DNA from: Mactra quadrangularis
Taxonomy: Eukaryota; Mollusca; Bivalvia; Venerida; Mactridae
Direction: 5' to 3'
Assembly: GCA_025267735.1 (NCBI GenBank)
Contig: CM046307.1
Coordinates: 38,245,231 to 38,309,230, forward strand
Length of the DNA: 64,000 nucleotides
Each line of letters starts with the position of its first letter. The first letter of the stretch is position 1. The notes beneath the pieces were generated by a model. It was not told where the DNA came from. It saw nothing but the letters and a program-made list of their open reading frames with translations, and made no database searches. Positions 58,301-64,000 of this stretch are shown piece by piece. Made by a program: the position numbers and the translations under genes.

Positions 58301-59267
58301 AAATTTCAACAGAACACGATGGGAAAATGATCCTCTGTAGCTGAAATGTTTAGTAGTATTAAGAAATCTGTTGTAATAAAATTGATATATGTACAAGATA
58401 GTTCTAACATCAGATTATAAGGCAGATATCAAAGATAACTTCTGGCGGCTTTTAAACAAGTAAAGCATCTTTCCTAATTTGTTGGTCACCCTAGTATTAT
58501 GTTCACTAAGTACAAATAAATCTGCAGCATTTAACATTATAAAAATTAAGAACAAAAAATAAACATGTACCTTCCAAAAATTTCCTTTAATGAATAAGAG
58601 CATATTAAGCAACTTAACTTCTCTTTTAAACCCACGTTCACGTACAAATAGAATGTCTAACAAATGATTCCCAACATGCTGTCCAAGATCTGATAATCTG
58701 TAAGCATAAAATGTAAAGAAAAGTTAACGTGGTTCAGTTGACTTGAATTACTGAACAAACATGTACTTTTTAACAGTCAGATGAAGTGAACAATTCATCC
58801 TACCATCTTTCCTGGGAATCACAAGGAAGAAGCACCAGGTCTCGCCAATCTATCATGTTCTTAAAATTATAACAAATGTCCATACTTTCTGAAACTCGAG
58901 TGATTCAATGAAGATGCATCTGACTCTATCACAATTGATAGCTTTGGTTCAGTCATTAAACAAATACATAAAGGCAGTGTAAATAATCATTTTAATTCAT
59001 TGGGGTTTATTTTCTGTGAAGAGTAAGTCAAAACCTGATTGAACTTGAATTTCAGAGAACCTAGATCCAGCCATATATTAAAAGAATAAGTTATATAGTA
59101 AAAATCTTGTAATCTTTGCTAAACAAAACAGGCCCTTTGATTGCCAAAATTGCAATGAGTTAAACATGTAGCTCTTACTTGTTTTGTAGCTCTGGCACAG
59201 TATACACTCTGTTCTGACAATACTGCACTATTTCTGAGAACATCAAAGCAAATGTTGCAACATTAAC
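55364..59267 (-). CDS. TRAPPC5: TRAPPC5 (TRS31) homologue, TRAPP tethering-complex subunit (lacks the first exon)
   Basis: Exons in order: 59179-59267, 58571-58697, 57246-57303, 56611-56670, 56059-56123, 55364-55462; phases agree, 165 residues to the stop. It matches the TRAPPC5 core along its length: FALMFSEIVQYCQNRVYTV, LSDLGQHVG, a region ending LLFIKGNFWK, TLFGKDADKLEQANDDERT, YIIEKEPLVNKFISVPKDKG, LNCAAFTAGIIEAVL, and a C-terminus PAKVTVHWHKGTTFMIKFEE...VDGR. Family knowledge: TRAPPC5 is a Bet3-superfamily core subunit of the TRAPP Rab-GEF complexes at ER-Golgi membranes, about 188 residues in human. The missing 23 or so N-terminal residues should sit in an upstream phase-0 exon. None was recognised between 59268 and 64000, which is nearly all mobile-element sequence, so it may lie beyond the window. 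The intron 57304-58570 contains a segment also found in the 3' flank of the ASB gene. Confidence 0.93.
55497..55760 (-). mobile_element. Single-unit modular repeat (as 4198-4460)
   Basis: Minus strand runs from GCCGAATTTTTTAC-type left end through GGGCGTCTGGTGTTGTTAAC to AATCCGGTGTAAATGTGG. Between the last two TRAPPC5 exons. Confidence 0.7.
57466..58140 (+). repeat. Repeat shared with the ASB 3' flank, inside a TRAPPC5 intron
   Basis: Aligns with 52190-52610 in two blocks (about 57466-57672 and 57990-58140), separated by about 320 bp absent from the other copy. Either a dispersed repeat or a duplicated piece of the ASB 3' end. Confidence 0.65.
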
Positions 59268-59365
59268 CTGGAATGCAATAATATTAACAATAAATATTCA
59301 ACACAAAATTACAATTAAGTATGTAAGTATATAAAGTATTAAGTATATACATGTAAAGCCTTAAC

Positions 59366-59590
59366 AGGGTCTTTGGCCCAGCAAGGGCTGTGAGCGCTCT
59401 AAGATAACATGTATGACATAAAATTATTATTCTTTACAATTGAAAAAAAAAACTGGTAAAATCAATGAAAAAATTACTATCTCTAAGTTTGAAAAAAAAC
59501 TCCAGTTACATTACCGCAGCTATTTTCATCAATGTTACCAGATGCTTAATCAAACATCTGCTAATCAAGATTTCAGACTGATGACATAGT
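59366..59590 (+). repeat. Diverged copy of the 62246/63437 repeat
   Basis: Words GAGCGCT, AAATTGAAAAAAAAAACTGG, CATCTGCTAATCAAGATTT and CTCCAGTT recur in the order seen at 62246-62800. A later match, TAGCACCTAAATTCATGTTA (about 59800), corresponds to 63107-63126, so the ancestral unit may be longer. Confidence 0.6.
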
Positions 59591-59831
59591 ATTCTATGTT
59601 ATTGCTACAGATGGTATAACTGAATTACGCAATGGAGTATTCTGGGCAAAAAAGGGGCAGAAAACGATGAAATGGAAACTTTATATACAGCAACTATAGT
59701 ACTCATATAGTTGATCAGATTCAGATATTGTTATCACGATATCTTGATATGTTTTACATTCATTCTTATAAGTATAAGTCAGCTGTCTGCCTCATAAGTA
59801 GCACCTAAATTCATGTTACATTTGATGTATA

Positions 59832-60084
59832 CAGGGGCAGATCCAGGATTTTTTTCTAGGGGGGTCCAAACTTTCAAACCACAACCACATACATGTTTGC
59901 TAAATAACGCAACATATTAAAAAGAAAAACTAAATAACCATTAAGTCTATGTTAAGCACCGAGAAAGTTTGCTTCAAGCTACTTAAAAATGACTTACAGT
60001 CATGAAATACACTTATTGACAGGTACATTTTGGAAATTCCAGGGGGTCCGGAACCCTGATGCCCCCCTGCTAGATCTGCCTATG
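59832..60084. mobile_element. Small inverted-repeat element (CAGGGGCAGATCCAGG end)
   Basis: CAGGGGCAGATCCAGGATTT at the left; CCCCCCTGCTAGATCTGCC near the right end pairs imperfectly. The CAGGGGC end is hAT-like. Target duplication unclear (GTATA on both sides). Confidence 0.5.
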
Positions 60085-60370
60085 GTATATAAGGTGGTCC
60101 TATTGCCTTATTTTGATGTGGGGAGACAATTGCAGTTTACCGGTACGTAAAAAATCCGCGTAATTGTAGTGTTAATTAGTAACTAAGCCTGGCAAATCAT
60201 TAATGCTAACAACCAATGAAAATTCAGGATTTCATGTTATATCAGGGGCTACTGCCCCCGAACCCTCATTTTTATGTTTTAAACAAGAAAAATTGCAGAC
60301 ATTTGCTTCTGTTGTTTATTTTAACATAGCAACAGAAGTGCACCTGCTCTGAACGGTTAGGCATGTGCAG

Positions 60371-61464
60371 GGTCGGGACAACTCAACCCGAAGACAAGTC
60401 AACCCGAGACAACTCAACCTGCAGGTAGGGACACCTCAACCCATATGAAGGGACAAGTCAACCCATGGACAAGTCAACCCAAGGACAACTCAACCCGTAT
60501 TGTATATTATAAGTTATAAATCATAAAAATAGAATGAGGTCAGTTACATTTGATATTAAAATAAAAAAATAATTTATTAAAGATATTATGTATAAAATTA
60601 ATGATTTTAATTAGGTGTTAATATGTTTTCAAAATGAGAAAATATGATTTATAATTATTAAAAATAAAGATTGCTCAAATATTTATAGATAATGCAAATA
60701 AAGTATGTACTTCATTTTAATTGAATGTCTTGCCTAACTTGAATAACTGATATTAACATATTTTTTGCTAATTTAAATGAAAATATGTTATTTAATACAT
60801 AGACAAACAGGTTAATTGTTGACAGGAAGATGGAATTATTGTCAATTATCACATTTTCGCTTGGTAGTTAGACAATTAATGCAATTTTTATTCTTTCAAT
60901 CATCATTATACCTTCAGAAGTTTATTTTGATGGTTTGTCAGACAAGTTATAAATGCATACTAAATTGTAAGTACACTTACCAATAATCACTCTGTAATAA
61001 TGCTATTTCTAAGTTAGACATAACAGTTTGCAAACGTATTAGTGCTTTAAAATCAGAAGCATTAAGACGTACAATTCTACTTTGATTATCGCATATGAAA
61101 CTTAATTACTAAAATAATGTCCAAGTTTATCAAATAAAAAGTTAATTAAAAACTATATTAATGTAACATATTCAATATGAAATACATGCAACACAATTAA
61201 CACTGCATTTACACAATCTTCACTTTCTTTTCTTATCTGATTTTTAAAAAAATCTCAACACAAAACATTATAACTTTTATTTCATTCACAAATATCTTCC
61301 ATTATCATTAAAAATGCATTAAATATCATTTTTAATTGTTTAAACTCATTTTTTATGAAGAATAACTAATATACATGATATGGGCTGAGTTGTCCACCCG
61401 TTGAGTTGTCCCAACTAACTTACAGGTTGAGTTGTCCCAACTTCGGGTTGACTTGTCCACGGGT
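60371..61464. mobile_element. 1.1-kb element bounded by inverted arrays of a 16-bp motif
   Basis: The left array (60371-60497) has about seven degenerate copies of GGACAACTCAACCCG, some with AAGTCAACCC. The right array (61385-61464) has about four copies in inverse orientation (GGGTTGAGTTGTCC). Between them is about 890 bp of very AT-rich DNA. It includes a minus-strand open segment at about 60983-61107 that ends in a consensus splice donor (TATTG|GTAAGT). Superfamily unknown. Confidence 0.7.
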
Positions 61465-61472
61465 AGTCCTTA

Positions 61473-62243
61473 AAATAAGACCCTATGTAACTTTATTCAT
61501 TTGGACATTTTTCTGTTACATAAGGTCTTAACAGATTGCTTCAAAATCGCATAGCAAAAATTATAGCGTAAAGACATCGATCCAGGTCTGAACGTTTTAC
61601 TCATTTTAATACGAAAAATTCACAATAAAACGATACACAAATGGAGAGATAAATAAAAATACACATGATAAAAGTATAATAAATTCAATTTCTACCTTTT
61701 GACAGTCAATTAGTCCATTTAAACTTCTTCATTGAAAAGTACTTTCAGTTTGCCACAATTACCGAGCAATTATCGCCAAGGCAATCCGAATTTAAATACA
61801 GTTACAGCATTTTTAAGAATTGAATTTGAACGAAAATAATTTAAATATATATTAAATCCAGTATCTGGTCCGCTCCAGGTATAATAATTAATATTGACAC
61901 ACTTGGTAGTAAGAACAACTACTCTGGATAGAAAAAATTTTTTTTGACTGAAGCGAAACTTTATTTACCAACACAAATTCAGTTCAAAATGACTGAGACT
62001 GGCAACAACACCGGATAGCAGGAAAAGTTATTAGTGTTTTCATAAGCGAAAAACCTGAATATTATCTTCTGCTTTTGGAAGGAATAAAAGTAAACTTTTA
62101 TTTATCAATTGGTGCTATTTCAACCTATATTCATTTACATTTTGAAAAAAATATTTTGCCGTGCGTTTTTGAAACAATCGGTTAAGACCCTACATAACAG
62201 TACAGTAGAACATTTGTATGATAAAACAGTAATGTAGGGTCTT
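61473..62243. mobile_element. 770-bp element with hairpins at both ends
   Basis: The left end is itself a hairpin (AAGACCCTATGTAAC ... GTTACATAAGGTCTTAA, 61473-61535). So is the right end (TTAAGACCCTACATAAC ... GTAATGTAGGGTCTTA, 62186-62243). The two ends are also inverted relative to each other. The interior is AT-rich and non-coding. Confidence 0.75.
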
Positions 62244-62245
62244 AT

Positions 62246-62800
62246 ACGCGGAATACCCGAGCGGGGCCAATGGCCCCGCGAGGGCTTTGAGCGCTTTTAG
62301 ACAACGTGTATGACGTACGTTGATTCTTTAAAATTGAAAAAAATGATAAAAATTAATGAAAAATAAATAGACCTATGAGTTTGAAAAACATCTCCAGTTT
62401 GTGGAGGCCGCCATTTTCATCAATTTTATCAGATGCTTTATCAAACATCTGCTTATCAAGATTAAAGACGCTCTATAGAAAATAGCACTACAAGCGTTTA
62501 ACGATACGGATCAATTAATGAAGCTACTGGCGGCTTTTCATTGGATAAAAATATTGGCAGCTTCCTGGTGGCCTTTTCCGCTTACAAAATAATTTCAAAT
62601 GTGCTTTTTTTACGATGCTTATTCCATGATAACAATTCAAAATATATTTTGTTGTTATATTCATTTGTTTCCTCATTAAAATATTTTTATGACTTTTTAT
62701 ACGTTCATGACGTCGCTAAGAGACGTTCATGATAAAACCGGCACGTTTCCGTAACTTAACGTTACCGGGCATTGTTTAAAGAGGAAAACATTTCTATCTT
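62246..62800 (+). repeat. ~555-bp repeat, copy 1
   Basis: Starts GCGGAATACCCGAGCGGGGC with a GGGGCCAATGGCCCC hairpin, and continues through GCCGCCATTTTCATCAATTT and TGGCGGCTTTTCATTGGATA to AAACCGGCACGTTTCCGTAA. Directly repeated at 63437-64000. The 63-residue frame at 62541-62732 is chance. Confidence 0.8.
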
Positions 62801-63317
62801 AAAAAATGAATGTTTTATCGATGCTTTTTATCTTCATTTCTATTCATAAGATTAATAAATATGTACAATACATTTCTTTCAGAATTGAAATATGATTCTG
62901 AAATAAAGAATGAGATGTTGTCAGATTTTTCTGAATACAATTAATTACGCAGTTATCTCCCCTAGCTTATCTTATTAATAGGCCCTCAAACAAAATACAT
63001 CCTTCACAGCGCCGAAAATCTTTTCTTTATTTCATTTTGCCAAAGTAACAATCTTATTTTATTATTTTTAAGTAATACATGTAAGTCTGTTTTACGCGCC
63101 ATAGGTAGCACCTAAGTTCATATTATTTAGGACTAGTCGACGGGATGAGTTGCCCTGACCCGGCATGCTTTCGAAGTGGTTAACAAACTCGTACCCGTAA
63201 ACTGCAAATTATCTGAAGTGGGTAATTGCTGTTACATATATGGTTCGGTTTAACAATCAGTCTAATCTGCTTTTAGATTCACGTTAGCTTATGAGCTGTT
63301 CCAGTCAGGAGGAGAAT

Positions 63318-63428
63318 GAGGGACTTTAGTCAGTTATTTCCCCTTGTATACTCTTCAAATAGGTAGGTCCAATTAGTTGGATTACTCGGCTTTTACCCTT
63401 ACTTTTCAATGTCAATTTGCCAAAATTA
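63318..63428. mobile_element. 355-bp MITE family, truncated copy 5
   Basis: Left third only: GAGGGACTTTAGTCAGTTAT to GTCAATTTGCCAAAATTAA. It is cut off where the 63437 repeat begins, so that repeat inserted into or replaced the rest of the MITE. Confidence 0.78.
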
Positions 63429-63436
63429 AATATTAA

Positions 63437-64000
63437 TATGCGGAAAACCCGAGCGGGGCCAAAGGCCCGCGAGGGCTTTGAGCGCTTTTAGACAATGTGT
63501 ATGATGTACGTTAATTCTTTAAAATTGAAAAAAAAAACGATAAAATTAATGAAAAATATATAGTCCTATAAGTTTGAAAAACGTCTCCAGTATGTGGGGG
63601 CCGCCATTTTCATCAATTTTATTAGACGCTCAATCAAACATCTGCTAATCAAGATTTAAGACGCTCTATAGAAAATTGCACTACAAGCGTTAAACGATAC
63701 GGATCAATTAATGAAGCAACTGGCGGCTTTTCATTGGATAAAAATATTGGCAGCTTACTCGTGGCCTTTTCCGCTTACAAACTAATTTTAAATGTGCTTC
63801 TTTACGATGCTTATGCCAAGATAACAATCCAAAATATATTTGGTCGTTTTATTCGTTCGTTTCCTCATTAAAGTATTTTTTATAAATTTTTACATTGGAA
63901 ATACTTACCAACGCACCGTTCGTGCAACGCTAAGAGACGTTCATGATAAAACCGGCACGTTTCCGTAACTTAGCGTTACGGAAAGAGGAAAACATTTCTA
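63437..64000 (+). repeat. ~555-bp repeat, copy 2 (cut by the window end)
   Basis: Closely matches 62246-62800 along its whole length, offset 1191 bp. GTAACTTAGCGTTACGG near 63966-63982 is a small palindrome, altered in copy 1. Confidence 0.8.

Larger units (their letters stand above)
59268..64000. other. Mobile-element pile-up upstream of the recognised TRAPPC5 exons
   Basis: Nearly every part is assigned to a repeat: 59366-59590, 59832-60084, 60371-61464, 61473-62243, 62246-62800, 63318-63428 and 63437-64000. No TRAPPC5 first exon was recognised. The remaining stretches (60085-60370, 62800-63317) hold nothing recognisable. Confidence 0.6.

Noticed and set aside
60983..61107. Missing first exon of TRAPPC5
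   Set aside because: The open segment ends in phase 2 and has no TRAPPC5-like residues; the TRAPPC5 exon at 59267 needs a phase-0 partner.

Overview
The window is eukaryotic nuclear DNA. It is AT-rich, has spliced genes with short exons and GT-AG introns, and is packed with small transposon remnants and tRNA-derived SINEs. It most likely comes from a bivalve mollusc. The clue is a set of modular elements with about 160-bp tandem cores between fixed ends, which resemble the pearl/BIV160-type elements known from bivalves. That assignment rests on memory of those families, not on a search.

Four protein genes are supported by exon chains whose splice phases all agree. (1) DNAJC14, + strand, last ten exons 4070-15145: an ER membrane J-domain cochaperone whose long N-terminal half is not seen. 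(2) TRMT13, - strand, 39975 down to 24050: twelve coding exons, 502 residues, complete; a tRNA 2'-O-methyltransferase with two zinc fingers. (3) An ankyrin-repeat/SOCS-box gene of the ASB family, + strand, 40693-52067: seven exons, 320 residues, complete, with one ankyrin repeat per 99-102-bp exon. (4) TRAPPC5, - strand, 59267 down to 55364: six exons, 165 residues; the exon for roughly the first 23 residues was not found. DNAJC14 and TRMT13 converge. TRMT13 and the ASB gene are head to head with probably less than 200 bp between transcripts. The ASB gene and TRAPPC5 converge. The genes act in different processes (ER protein folding, tRNA modification, ubiquitin ligation, vesicle tethering), so this is not a functional cluster.

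The rest is introns and intergenic DNA filled with mobile-element remains: hAT-like elements with intact 8-bp duplications; a piggyBac-like element with TTAA ends nested in an older inverted-repeat element; a decayed Tc1-like transposon with recognisable transposase pieces; Tc1/mariner-type MITEs with TA duplications; a five-copy 355-bp MITE family; several SINE families; fold-back palindromes; tandem arrays; and a broken reverse transcriptase. The stretch 59.3-64 kb upstream of TRAPPC5 is a pile-up of elements. It includes an unusual 1.1-kb element bounded by inverted arrays of a 16-bp motif.

No CRISPR array, operon or bacterial-type system is present. The most unusual material is in the mobile elements: the inverted 16-bp arrays, a RecQ-like helicase fragment carried in a palindromic element, elements with double-hairpin ends, and palindromes very close to splice sites.
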